Shown piece by piece: positions 24,113-36,033 of a stretch of 64,000 bases of DNA. The notes under the pieces are model-generated. The model was not told the origin of the DNA. It was given only the letters and a program-made list of their open reading frames with translations, and did no database searches. This DNA is from Sympetrum striolatum. Taxonomy: Eukaryota > Arthropoda > Insecta > Odonata > Libellulidae. How positions within the stretch are numbered: position 1 is the stretch's first letter; every line of letters begins with the position of its first letter. The stretch is from the NCBI GenBank assembly GCA_947579665.1, contig OX388352.1, positions 36,140,216 through 36,204,215 of the forward strand, read 5' to 3'. The position numbers and the translations under genes were made by a program.

Positions 24113-24171
24113 CTATCTATATACCTATATAGCTATATATATGAATGAATCCGGAGAAGCATCTATATATA

Positions 24172-25272
24172 ACGAGTAAAATGTTGCTTGCATACTGCAA
24201 GCAGATCGACAACACTAATTTCATATCGGCATCATATCTGGACGGACATCAAAAGGAAAAAAATTCAAAATATTCGTAGAATTCGCTGCAATTTAATCGC
24301 CTGGCATTGAACCCCGGTCTTCCTGGTGTACTTACTATGCAGTAAAATAGAAGATTACCATATCAAACTATGTCTGAAAATTCAAGCAAAACTATTAGGT
24401 GCAACTACCTCAAACGACGTCCTACTATTCACATACACTCCTTATTAGAGAAATTATAATGTGCTCTGGCATCGAACCCAGGAAATGCATGGTCTTATCT
24501 ATTTTTTTTCTTAAACAAACTGTTAATATACATCTTCCATCTAAGCAAGAGCTCCCTAACATATCGATAAATGCATAAAAAAATTATGAAAAGATACCCC
24601 ATAGTATTATATATGGGGGATATTTTTACCGCCCGGCATCGAACCCGGTTCTTTCAGGCAATACTTTCTATGCAGCACAACAGAAAAACACCATCTCTAA
24701 CCGCGTATGCAAATTCAAGCAGAAATATTGGTTACAACTGCCTCAAATGACGTCCTACTTTTCCTTTATATTCCTTACGAGAGAAACGTTATTGTGCTCT
24801 GGCTTCGAACCCAGGAACAGTACGGTCTTATGAAAATTTTTTTCTAAAACTTATTTGTACCATACGTCTTCCAGCCAAGCACGAACATCCTATCATTTCG
24901 ATAAGTGCATCTAAAAAAATAATGAAAAACGGCTCCCATGTATTTTAAAGGGCAGATCTTTGCGTCGTCCTAGCATCGAACCCAGAATAACTTTTGTAAA
25001 AGTCATTGATGTTTTCGAAAGTCCAAGACCATAAATATAGGCACCTTGAGTTTTACTTCTCTACCTATCCGGAAAGTATTTTTTTTTAATTCCCAAAAAT
25101 CACGGCAATGCATTCAAACGGGAAAAATCGGGAATTTGGGGCCCTCTGGAATCGAACCTATGACACTGAGGATCAAAGTCTCTTTTTTCCTGGGGGTTTC
25201 ACGTTATGGCCAATATGTCATAAAAATTTCAGATCAATGACGCTTGTAGTTTAGGCTGTGAATTTGTATCCT
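24172..25272 (-). repeat. Satellite unit 8, type II
   Basis: Hairpin at 24186-24202; cores at 24308 (degenerate), 24472, 24639, 24805, 24976 and 25152. It differs from unit 9 by only a handful of bases, so they are a recent duplicate. Confidence 0.88.
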
Positions 25273-25304
25273 ATCTATCTATCTATCTATATAGGTATCT
25301 ATTA

Positions 25305-26412
25305 TATACGAGTAAAATGTTGCTTGCATACTGCAAGCAGATCGACAACACTAATTTCATATCGGCATCATATCGGGACGGACATCAAAAGAAAAAAAAA
25401 ATTCAAAATATTCGTAGAATTCGCTGCAATTTAATCGCCTGGCAGCGAACCCCGGTCTTCCTGGTGTACTTACTATGCAGCAAAATAGAAGATTACCATA
25501 TCAAACTATGTGTGAAAATTCAAGCAAAACTATTAGGTTCAACTACCTCAAACGACGTCCTACTATTCACATACACTCCTTATTTGAGAAATTATAATGT
25601 GCTCTGGCATCGAACCCAGGAACAGCATGGTCTTATCTATTTTTTTTCTTAAACAAAGTGTTAATATACATCTTCCATCTAAGCAAGAGCTCCCTTACAT
25701 ATCGATAAATGCATAAAAAAATTATGAAAAGATACCCCATAGTATTATATATGGGGGATATTTTTACCGCCCGGCATCGAACCCGGGTCTTTCAGGCAAT
25801 ACTTTCTATGCAGCACAACAGAAAAACACCATCTCTAACCGCGCATGCAAATTCAAGCAGAAATATTGGTTACAACTGCCTCAAATGACGTCCTACTTTT
25901 CCTTTATATTCCTTATGAGAGAAACGTTATTGTGCTCTGGCTTCGAACCCAGGAACAGTACGGTCTTATGAAAATTTTTTTCTAAAACTTATTCGTACCA
26001 CACATCTTCCAGCCAAGCACGAACATCCTATCATTTCGATAAGTGCATCTAAAAAAATAATGAAAAACGGCTCCCATGTATTTTAAAGGGCAGATCTTTG
26101 CATCGTCCTAGCATCGAACCCAGGATAACTTTTGTAAAAGTCATTGATGTTTTCGAAAGTCCAAGACCATAAATATAGGCACCTTGAGTTTTACTTCTCT
26201 ACCTATCCGGAAAGTATTTTTTTTTAATTCCCGAAAATCACGGCAATGCATTCAAACGGGAAAAATCGGGACTTTGGGGCCCTCTGGAATCGAACCTATG
26301 ACACTGAGGATCAAAGTCTCTTTTTTCCTGGGGGTTTCACGTTATGGCCAATATGTCATAAAAATTTCAGATCAATGACGCTTGTAGTTTAGGCTGTGAA
26401 TTTGTATCCTAT
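25305..26412 (-). repeat. Satellite unit 9, type II
   Basis: Hairpin at 25322-25338; cores at 25445 (degenerate), 25610, 25777, 25943, 26114 and 26290 (spacing 165, 167, 166, 171, 176). Confidence 0.88.
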
Positions 26413-26432
26413 CTATCTATATAGGTATATAT

Positions 26433-26493
26433 ATGAATGAATCCGGAGAAGCATCTATATATAATAGATAGATGCTTCTCCGGATTCATTCAT
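26433..26493. repeat. Perfect inverted pair of the 26-bp linker
   Basis: The linker at 26433-26458 is followed after nine bases by its exact reverse complement at 26468-26493. Single linkers in either orientation lie at most other unit junctions (for example near 18943, 20070, 21241, 24139, 31530, 32551, 33668 and 34812). Confidence 0.9.
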
Positions 26494-26510
26494 GTATCCA
26501 TATATATATA

Positions 26511-27370
26511 CGAGTAAAATGTAGCTTGCATACTGCAAGCAGATCGTCAGTACTAATTTCATATCGGCATCATATCGGGACGGTCCTAAAAAGAAAAAAA
26601 AAGGGTTTAAAAATGTTTCTGAAAGTTATTTATGATCTCTACCTATATGCTAAATTTCAAGTTTCTATATTATTGGGAAAGGTTTCAAAATAATTCCTAA
26701 AATCGGATCAACTTCTGATTGCAGTGACACCTGGTGTCGAACCCAGGAAATATTGTAAGCTGTGATTGCACAGTTTGATTTGTAAAGACCTGTTCTTCTA
26801 TCACGCAAAGTTTGAAGTCGATAGCATGCCGAAAAGTACCTTAATTTTGTTTCCGTTATCTCCGTAAGAAATGCAATGAGAAGTGCAAATGGCCCCCTGG
26901 GATCGAACCAAGGACCATCAGCGAACATGTAAAATTCGATTATGAAATATATTTATGATATCTATCCACGTGCCGAGTTTCACGTATCCATGTTATCGGG
27001 AAAGAATAAAAAAAAAATCTTCAAAATCGCCGCAATGCATTTTAAACGGCCGATTTTTGCCCCAACGTAGCATCGAACCATGGACCATATTCGGCGATGT
27101 CTTTTTTATTTTCGTTTGATATGCATGGCTTCTAGCGATCCCTCGAATTTCAACTCTCTCCTTTTCCGGGAAGTGCCTCAAAAAAATTTTCGAAAATCCC
27201 TGCCATGTAATCTTATGGGGAAAATCGCGACTTTGGGGCCTTCTGGAATCGAACCCATGACACCGAGGTTCAAAGTCGGCTTTTTCCTGGAGGTTACACG
27301 TCATGGCCATAACGTCGTAAAAATTTCAAGTCAATGACGCTTTTGGTTTAGCCTGTGAATTTGTATCCTA
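26511..27370 (-). repeat. Satellite unit 10, type I lacking two modules
   Basis: Hairpin at 26524-26540, then a deletion removes the first two cores; cores remain at 26737, 26903, 27073 and 27249. Nearly identical to unit 11, with an offset of 959 bp. Confidence 0.88.
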
Positions 27371-27427
27371 TCTGGGTATCTGGGTATCTGGGTATCTGGG
27401 TATCTGGGTATCTGGGTATCTGGGTAT
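27369..27427. repeat. Minisatellite, about 7 copies of TCTGGGTA
   Basis: An 8-bp repeat between units 10 and 11. It recurs with about five copies at 28329-28372. Confidence 0.95.
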
Positions 27428-27469
27428 ATATATGAATGAATCCGGAGAAGCATCTATATATAATAGATA

Positions 27470-28330
27470 CGAGTAAAATGTAGCTTGCATACTGCAAGCA
27501 GATCGTCAGTACTAATTTCATATCGGCATCATATCGGGACGGTCCTAAAAAGAAAAAAAAAGGGTTTAAAAATGTTTCTGAAAGTTATTTATGATCTCTA
27601 CCTATATGCTAAATTTCAAGTTTCTATATTATTGGGAAAGGTTTCAAAATAATTCCTAAAATCGGATCAACTTCTGATTGCAGTGACACCTGGTGTCGAA
27701 CCCAGGAAATATTGTAAGCTGTGATTGCACAGTTTGATTTGTAAAGACCTGTTCTTCTATCACGCAAAGTTTGAAGTCGATAGCATGCCGAAAAGTACCT
27801 TAATTTTGTTTCCGTTATCTCCGTAAGAAATGCAATGAGAAGTGCAAATGGCCCCCTGGGATCGAACCAAGGACCATCAGCGAACATGTAAAATTCGATT
27901 ATGAAATATATTTATGATATCTATCCACGTGCCGAGTTTCACGTATCCATGTTATCGGGAAAGAATCAAAAAAAAATCTTCAAAATCGCCGCAATGCATT
28001 TTAAACGGCCGATTTTTGCCCCAACGTAGCATCGAACCATGGACCATATTCGGCGATGTCTTTTTTATTTTCGTTTGATATGCACGGCTTCTAGCGATCC
28101 CTCGAATTTCAACTCTCTCCTTTTCCGGGAAGTGCCTCAAAAAAATTTTCGAAAATCCCTGCCATGTAATCTTATGGGGAAAATCGCGACTTTGGGGCCT
28201 TCTGGAATCGAACCCATGACACCGAGGTTCAAAGTCGGCTTTTTCCTGGAGGTTACACGTCATGGCCATAACGTCGTAAAAATTTCAAGTCAATGACGCT
28301 TTTGGTTTAGCCTGTGAATTTGTATCCTAT
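27470..28330 (-). repeat. Satellite unit 11, duplicate of unit 10
   Basis: Hairpin at 27483-27499; cores at 27696, 27862, 28032 and 28208. I saw only about three base differences from unit 10 over about 860 bp. Confidence 0.88.
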
Positions 28331-28372
28331 CTGGGTATCTGGGTATCTGGGTATCTGGGTATCTGGGTATCT
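28329..28372. repeat. Minisatellite, about 5 copies of TCTGGGTA
   Basis: Shorter version of the array at 27369-27427; the copy number differs while the flanking units are almost identical. Confidence 0.95.
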
Positions 28373-28381
28373 CTATTATAT

Positions 28382-29155
28382 ACGAGTAAAACGTAGCTTG
28401 CATACTGCAAGCAGATCGGCAATACTAATTTCATATCGGCATCATATCGGGAATGTCCTCAAAAGAAAAAAAAAGGATTGAAATTTTTCTTAAAATTCGC
28501 TGAAATTTCATCGTCTGGCTTCGAACCCGGATCTTACTGGTGAACTTACTATGTAGCACAATAGAAGATCACCATCTCTAACTATGTGTGAAAATTCAAG
28601 CAGAAATATTGGCTGCAACTGCCTCAATCGAAGTCTTACTTTTCCCTTATATTCCTTATGAGATAAATGTTAATGTGCTCTGGCATCGAACCCAGGAATA
28701 GTACGGTCTTAGGAAAATTTTTTTCTTAAACCAATTGTTACCTTACACTTTCCGGCTAAGCACGAACTTCCTATTATTTCGAGAAGTGCATCAAAAAAAA
28801 TAATGAAAAACAGCTCCCATGTATTTTAAAGGGCAGATATTTGCATCGTCCTAGCATCGAACCCAGGATATCTTTTGTGAAAGTCATTGATGTTTTCGAT
28901 AGATCATGTTCATATATATAGGCTCCTTGAGTTTTATTTTTCTACCTATCCGGAAAGTATTGTTTTTTAATTCCCGAATATCACGGCAATGCATTTAAAC
29001 GGGAAAAATTGGGACTTTGGGGCCCTCTGGAATCGAACCCATGACACTGAGGTCCAAAATCGCAATTTTTCTGGAGGTTATACGTTATGGCCAATACGTC
29101 GTAAAAATTTCAAGCCAATGACGCTTATGGTTTAGCCTGTGACTTTGTATCCTAT
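28382..29155 (-). repeat. Satellite unit 12, type II lacking two modules
   Basis: Hairpin at 28396-28412; cores at 28521, 28686, 28857 and 29033 (spacing 165, 171, 176). It is the last forward unit. Confidence 0.86.
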
Positions 29156-29185
29156 CTATATACCTATCTATCTATATATATATAT

Positions 29186-29281
29186 GAATGAATCCGGAGA
29201 AGCATCTATCTATTATATATAGATGCTTCTCCGGATTCATTCATATCTATTATATATAGATGCTTCTCCGGATTCATTCAT
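29186..29281. repeat. Three linker copies in two orientations at the block switch
   Basis: The linker ATGAATGAATCCGGAGAAGC... occurs once forward and twice reversed within 96 bp, separated by TATTATATA, exactly where unit orientation changes from forward to reverse. Confidence 0.9.
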
Positions 29282-29289
29282 ATATCATA

Positions 29290-30380
29290 TATATATATAG
29301 AGAGGATACAAATTCACAGCCTAAACCACAAGCGTCATTGACTTGAAATTTTTACGACGTATTGGCCCTAACGTGAAACCCCCAGAAAAATTGCGATTTT
29401 GCACCTCAGTGTCATGGGTTCGATTCCAGAGGGCCCCAAAGTCTCGATTTTTCCCGTTTAAATGCATTGCTTTGATTTTCGGGAATTTTTAAAAAATACT
29501 TCCGGGATAGGTAGAGAATCGAAAATCTAGGAGCCTTTATATATGGTCATGATCTATCGAAAACATAAATGAGTTTTACGGAAAATATCCTGGGTTCGAT
29601 GCTAGGTTGAGGCAAAAATCGGCCGTTTAAAATGTATTGTGGCGATTTTTAAGATTTTTTTTGGACACCTTCCCGATGGCATGGAAACTTGAAATTCGGC
29701 ATGGAGTTGGAGATTATAAATATATTTCATAATCAAATTTAACATATTCGCTGATGGTCCTTGGTTCGATCCCAGGGCCCCATTTACATTTCTCAATGCA
29801 TTTCTTATGGAGATAACGGAAACAAATTTTAGGTACTTCGCAGCATGCTATCGACTTAAAACTTAGCGTGATAGAAGAACCAGTCTTAACAAATCAAACT
29901 ATGCATTCATAGCTATCAATGTGTCCTGGGTTCGACACCAGGTGTCTCTGCAATCAGAAGTTGATCCGATTTTTAGGAATTATTTGGAAACCTTTCCCAA
30001 TAATATAGAAACTTGAAATTTGGCATATAGATAGAGATCATAAATAACTTTCAGAAACATGTTTTAGATTTCCAAGATCGTCCTTGGTTCGAGTCCCTAG
30101 AGCCATATACATTCGTAAATATTAGAGCGTCTTTTGAGGCAGTTGTAGCCAATATTTCTGCTTGAATTTTCACACATAGTTAGAGATGTTGATATTCTAT
30201 TGTGCTACATAGTAAGTTCACCAGTAAGATCCGGGTTCGATGCCAGACGATGAAATTTCAGTGAATTTTAAGAAAAATTTCAATCCTTTTCTTTTTCTTT
30301 TGAGGACATTCCCGATATGATGCCGATATGAAATTAGCATTGCCGATCTGCTTGCAGTATGCAAGCTACATTTTACTCGT
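29290..30380 (+). repeat. Satellite unit 13, type I, reversed
   Basis: Cores at 29417, 29593, 29763, 29929, 30086 and 30234; hairpin at 30350-30366. Confidence 0.88.
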
Positions 30381-30399
30381 ATCATATATATATATATAT

Positions 30400-31516
30400 A
30401 TATAGAGAGGATACAAATTCACAGCCTAAACCACAAGCGTCATTGACTTGAAATTTTTACGACATATTGGCCATAACGTGTAACCGCCAGAAAAATTGCG
30501 ATTTTGAACCTCAGTGCCATGGGTTCGATTCCAGAAGGCCCCAAAGTCCCGATTTTCTCCATAAGGATACATGGTGGCGATTTTCAAAATTTTTCAAATA
30601 ATACTTCCCGGACAGGTAGAGAATCGAAATTCAAGAAGCTTAAAGATATGGTCAAGAACTATTATAAACATTAATGACTACTAATAAGAACGTCCTGGGT
30701 TCGATGCTAGGACGATGCAAAAATCCCGTATTTAAAATGCATGGGAATAGTTTTTCATTTTTTTTTGATGCACTTACCGGAATGTTAGGAACTTTTCGCT
30801 CAGCTAGAAGATATATATTGAGAATTGGTTTAAGAAAAAAAATTTCTTAAGCCCGTACTATTCCTGGGTTCGATGCAAGAGCACATTAACATTTCTCTCA
30901 TAAGGATTATAAGGGAAAAGTAAGTCGTCGTTTGAGGCAGTTGCAGCCAATATTTCTGCTCGAATTTTCGCACATAGTTAGAGATAGTGATCTTCTATTA
31001 TGTTGCATAGGAAGAATTACCAGAAAGATCCGGGTTCGACGCCGGGCGGCAAATATGTCTCCCGTTTAAAATACATTGGTTTAGTATTTCATTATTTTTT
31101 TGATGCACTTATCGAAATGATAGGAAGTTCGTACTCGGCTGGAAGATGTATGAAAAGAATTGCTTTAAGAAAAAAATTTAGATGACACCGTACTATTCCT
31201 GGGTTCGATGCCAGAGCACATTAGTATTTCTCTCATAAGGACTATAAGGGAAACGTAGGACGTCGTTTGAGGCTGTTGCAGTAAATATTCTAACTTAAAT
31301 TTTCACACATAGTTACAGAAGGTGATCTTCTATGGTTCTGCATAGTAAGTATGACCGGAAAGACCCGGGTTCGATGCCAGACGAATAAATTGCAGCGGAA
31401 ATTAAGAATATTTTCGAACCATTTTTTTTTCTTTTGAGGACTCACTCTATGTGATGCCGACAAAAAACTTTTGTTATCGATGGGCTTGCAGTATGCAAGC
31501 AACATTTTACTCGTAT
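30400..31516 (+). repeat. Satellite unit 14, type II, reversed
   Basis: Cores at 30522, 30698, 30867, 31033, 31202 and 31368; hairpin at 31484-31500. Spacing 176, 169, 166, 169, 166 differs slightly from other type II units. Confidence 0.86.
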
Positions 31517-31569
31517 ATAATAGATAGATGCTTCTCCGGATTCATTCATATATATACCTATATAGATAG

Positions 31570-32540
31570 ATAGGATACAAATTCACAGCCTAAACTACAA
31601 GCGTCATTGATCTGAAATTTTTATGACATATTGGCCATAACGTGAAACCCCCAGGAAAAAAGAGACTTTGATCCTCAGTGTCATAGGTTCGATTCCAGAG
31701 GGCCCCAAAGTCCCGATTTTTCCCGTTTGAATGCATTGCCGTGATTTTCGGGAATTTAAAAAAAATACTTTTCGGATAGGTAGAGAAATAAAACTCAAGG
31801 TGCCTCTATTTATGGTCTTAGACTTTCGAAAACATCAATGACTTTCACAAAAAATATCCTGGGTTCGATGCTAGGACGATGCAAAGATCTGCCCTTTAAA
31901 ATACATGGGAGCTGTTTTTCAATATTTTTTTTGATGCACTTCTCGAAAAAATAGGAAGTTCGTGCCTAGCCGGAAAGTGTAAGGTAAGAATTAGTTTAAG
32001 AAAAAAATTTTTATAAGACCGTACTATTCCTGGGTTCGATGCCAGAGCACATTAACATTTCTCTCATAAGGAATATAAGGGAAAAGTAAGTCTTCGATTG
32101 AGGCAGTTGCAGCCAATATTTCTGCTTTAATTTTCACACATAGTTAAAGAATAATATCTTCTATTATGTTGCATAGGAAGTTTCACCAGAAAGTCCCGGG
32201 TTCGATGTCGGGCGGTAAATATGTCTCCCGTTTAAAATACATAGGGTTTGTATTTCATTATTTTTTTGATGCACTTATTGAAATGATAGGAAGTTCGTGC
32301 TTGGCTGGAAGATTTATGGTTAACACTGGTTTAAGAAAACAGTTTTCAGAAGATCGTAATATTCCTGGGTTCGATGCCAGACCACATTAACAGGGTTTGA
32401 TGCCGGACGAATAAATTGCAGCGAATAATCAGAATATTTTCAATCCATTTATTTTTCTTTTGACGGCCTTCCCGATATGATGCCGACTTAAAATTAGTGT
32501 TATCGATGTGCTTGCAGTATGCAAGCTACATTTTACTCGT
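31570..32540 (+). repeat. Satellite unit 15, type II with a deletion
   Basis: Cores at 31686, 31862, 32033, 32199, 32368 and 32396 (degenerate). The last two are only 28 bp apart, so most of one module is deleted. Hairpin at 32510-32526. Confidence 0.86.
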
Positions 32541-32582
32541 ATATATGAATGAATCCGGAGAAGCATCTATATATAATAGATA

Positions 32583-33665
32583 TAGAGAGGATACAAACTC
32601 ACAGCCTAAACCACAAGAGTGATTGAGCTGAAATTTTTACGGCGTATTGGCCATAACGTGTAACCACCAGAAAAATTGCGATAAGGATCCTCAGTGTCAT
32701 GCGTTCGTTGCCAGGGGGCTCCAAAGTCCCGATTTTTCCCGTTTAAATGCATTGCTTTGATTTTCGGGAATTTAAAAAAAATACTTCCCGGATAGGTAGA
32801 GAATCAAAACTCAAGGAGCCTTTATATATGGTCATGATCTATCGAAAACATAAATGAGTTTTACGGAAAATAACCAGGGTTCAATGCTAGGTCGATGCAA
32901 AAATCTGCCGTTTAAAATGCATTGTGGCGATTTTTAAGATTTTTTTTGGACCCTTTCCCGATGGCATGGAAACTTGAAATTCGGTATGAGGTTAGATATC
33001 ATAAATATATTTCATAATCAATTTTTATGCTCTCCCTGATGTTCCTTGGTTCGATCCCAGAGGGCCATTTACATTCCTCAATGCATTACTTATGGAGATA
33101 ACGGAAACAAGTTTAAGGTACTTCCCGGCATGCTATCGACTTAAAACTTTGCATGATAGAAGATCCAGTCTTAACAAATCTAACTATGCATTCATAGCTA
33201 TCAATGTGTCCTGGGTTCGACACCAGGTGTCTCTGCAATCAGAAGTTGATCCGAATTTTAGGAATTATTTTGAAACCTTTCCCAATAATATAGAAACTTG
33301 AAATTTGGCATATAGATTCAGATCAATAATAACTTTAAGAAACATTTTTTAAATTTCCAAGATCGTCCTTGGTTCGAGTCCCGAGAGCCATTTACATTCG
33401 TGAACATTAGAGCGTCTTTTGAGGCAGTTGTAGCCAATATTTCTGCTTGAATTTTCACACATAGTTAGAGATGGTGATCTTCTATTGTGTTTCATAGTAG
33501 GTTTTCAGTAAGACCCGGGTTCGATTCCAGACGATGAAATTTCAGCGAATTTTAAGAAAAAATTAAATCCTTTTTTTTCTTATGAGGACCGTCCCGATGT
33601 GATGCCGATATGAAATTAGTATTGCCGATCTGCTTGCAGTATGCAAGCTACATTTTACTCGTATA
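32583..33665 (+). repeat. Satellite unit 16, type I, reversed
   Basis: Cores at 32701 (CGTTCGT, degenerate), 32878 (GGTTCAA), 33048, 33214, 33371 and 33518; hairpin at 33632-33648. The two outermost cores are mutated while spacing is kept. Confidence 0.86.
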
Positions 33666-33709
33666 TATGAATGAATCCGGAGAAGCATCTATATATAATA
33701 GATAGATAG

Positions 33710-34795
33710 ATAGGATACAAATTCACAGGCTAAACCACAAGTGTCATTGACTTGAAATTTTTATGACATATTGGCCATAACGTAAAACCCCCAGGAAAAA
33801 AGCGACTTTGATCCTCAGTGTCATAGGTTCGATTCCGGAGGGCCCCAAAGTCCCGATTTTTCCCGTTTAAATGCATTGCTTTGATTTTCGGGAATTAAAA
33901 AAAAATACTTTCCGGATAGGTAGAGAATCAAAACTCAAGGAGCCTATATATATTGTCATGATCTATCGAAAACATAAATGAGTTTTACTGAAAATATCTT
34001 GGGTTCGATTCTAGGTCGAGGCAAAATTCGGCCGTTTAAAATGCATTGTGGCGATTTTTAAGATTTTTTTTGGACCGCTTCCAGATGGCATGGAAACTTA
34101 AAATTCGGCATGGAGTTGGAAATCATATATATATTTCATAATCATATTTTGTGTATTCGCTGATGGTCCTTGGTTCGATCCCAGAGAGCCATTTACATAC
34201 CTCAATGCATTTCTTATGGAGATATCAGAAAAAAGTTTTAGGTACTTCCCGGCATGATTATGACTTCAAACTTCGTATGAAATAAGATGAAGTTCAATTA
34301 AGTCATACTGTCTATTCACAGCTACCATAATTTCCTGGGTTTGACACCAGGCATCTCTACAATCAGTAAATTAACCGAGTTTTAAGAATGAATTTAAACC
34401 CCTTCCCAATAATATTAAAACATGCAATTCTGCATGTAGATAGAGATCATACATACATTTCAAAATCATGTTTTACAATTCCAAGATTGTCCTTGGTTCG
34501 AATCCAGAGAGCCATATACATTCGTGAAAATTAGAACGTCTTTTGAGGCAGTTGTAGCCAATATTTCTGATTGAATTTCCATACATAGTTAAAGATGGTG
34601 ATCTTCTATTGTGCTGCATAGTAAGTTTACCAGGAAGACCCAGGTTCGATGCCAGACGATGAAATTTCAGGGAATTTCAAGAAAAATTTCAATCCTTTTT
34701 TTTTCTTTTGAGGACCGTCCCGATATGATGCCGATATGAAATTAGTATTGCCGATCTGCTTGCAGTATGCAAGCTACATTTTACTCGTATATATA
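33710..34795 (+). repeat. Satellite unit 17, type I, reversed
   Basis: Cores at 33826, 34002, 34172, 34338 (GGTTTGA), 34495 and 34643; hairpin at 34758-34774. Confidence 0.88.
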
Positions 34796-34849
34796 TATGA
34801 ATATCTATTATATATAGATGCTTCTCCGGATTCATTCATGTATCCATAT

Positions 34850-35927
34850 ATACAAACTCACAGGCCAAACCACAAGCGTCATTGACTTGAAATTTTTACG
34901 ACATATTGGCCATAACGTGTAACCTCCAGGAAAAAGAACCGACTTTGAACCTCGGTGTCATGGGTTCGATTCCAGAAGGCCCAAAAGTCGCGATTTTCCC
35001 CATAAGATTACATGGCAGGGATTTTCGAAAATTTATTTGAGGCACTTCCCAGAAAAGGAGAGAGTTGAAACTCAAGGGATCGCTAGATGCCATGCATATC
35101 AAAAGGACACCATAAAGACATCTACGAATATTATCCTTGGTTCGATGCTAGGTTGGGGCAAAAATCGGCCGTTTAAAATGCATTGCGGCGATTTTTAAGA
35201 TTTTTTTTGAACCCTTTTCCGATAGCATAGAAACTTGAAACTCGGCACGTGGATAGATATCATAAATATATTTCATAATCAAATTTTATATGTTCGCTGA
35301 TGGGCCTCGGTTTGATCCCAGAGGGCCATTTGCAGTTCTCAATGCATTTCATACGGAGAGAACGGAAACAAAATTTAGGTACTTCCCGGCATGCTATCTA
35401 CTTCAAACTTTACATGATAGAAGAACAAGTGTTTACAAATCAAACTGTGAATTCACAGAATACAATATATCCTGGGTTTCGACACCAGGTGTCTCTGCAA
35501 TCAGAAGTTGATCCGATTTTTAGGAATGATTTTGAATCCTTTCCCAGTAATATAGAAATTTGAAATTTGGCATATACATTGATATCATAAATAACTTTCA
35601 GTAACATTCCTTAGATTTCCAAGATCGTCCTTGGTTCGAATCCAGAGAGCCATTTACATTCGTGAAAATTCGAACGTGTTTTGAGGCAGTTGTAGCCAAT
35701 ATTTCTGCTTGAATTTTCACACATAGTTAGAGATGGTGATCTTCTATTGTGCTGCGTAGTAAGTTCATAGTAAAGATCCGGGTTCGATGCCAGACGATAA
35801 AATGTCAGCGAATTTTAAGAAAAATTCCATTCATATTTTTTCTTTTGAGGACCGTCCTGATATGATGCCGATATGAAATTAGTATTGCCGATCTGCTTGC
35901 AGTATGCAAGCTACATTGCACTCGTAT
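34850..35927 (+). repeat. Satellite unit 18, type I, reversed
   Basis: Cores at 34963, 35139, 35309 (GGTTTGA), 35475 (one extra T), 35633 and 35781; hairpin at 35895-35911. It is the last unit of the array. Confidence 0.88.
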
Positions 35928-36033
35928 ATATATATACTTTGTATATAATATACACACAGACATCATTCCGAAAATAGTCAAAACGTGTTCTAGGGACCCC
36001 AAAACATGTATTTCCGTTGAAATCTCGAAGTCG

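Larger units (their letters stand above)
16737..35927. repeat. 19-kb higher-order satellite array with B-box-like cores
   Basis: 18 units in blocks of one orientation: three forward (hairpin end on the left), two and a part reverse, six forward, six reverse. A unit consists of up to six head-to-tail modules of 148-176 bp. All modules look like diverged copies of one ancestor, sharing parts like CCGGGAAGT, ATGCATTTTAAAC and a core TCGAACC. Read in the other direction the core is GGTTCGANNCC, the consensus of the polymerase III B box and tRNA T-arm. I count 99 cores by hand, about ten with a base change. Each unit ends in the hairpin GCTTGCA-TAC-TGCAAGC; the other end is AGGATACAAATTCACAG in most units. 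Short open frames here (with GPSGIEPMT) are by-products of the repeat, not genes. Confidence 0.9.

Noticed and set aside
17480..35563. Many 60-130-codon open frames in the array with recurring peptides such as GPSGIEPMT and RRPQSRDF, on both strands
   Set aside because: They follow the repeat modules, appear on both strands over the same core, and change with unit deletions; they are translations of the satellite, not genes.
16737..35927. Array read as 99 tRNA genes
   Set aside because: Only the T-arm/B-box part is present; acceptor, D and anticodon arms are missing, and the pieces repeat at satellite spacing.
16737..35927. CRISPR-like array
   Set aside because: Repeat units are long, diverged and related throughout, with no short identical repeats alternating with unique spacers, and the context is eukaryotic.
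16737..35927. Hammerhead ribozyme motifs in the satellite
   Set aside because: I looked for the CTGATGA ... GAAAC core pattern; CTGATGG occurs in one module type, but the second conserved core part is absent.
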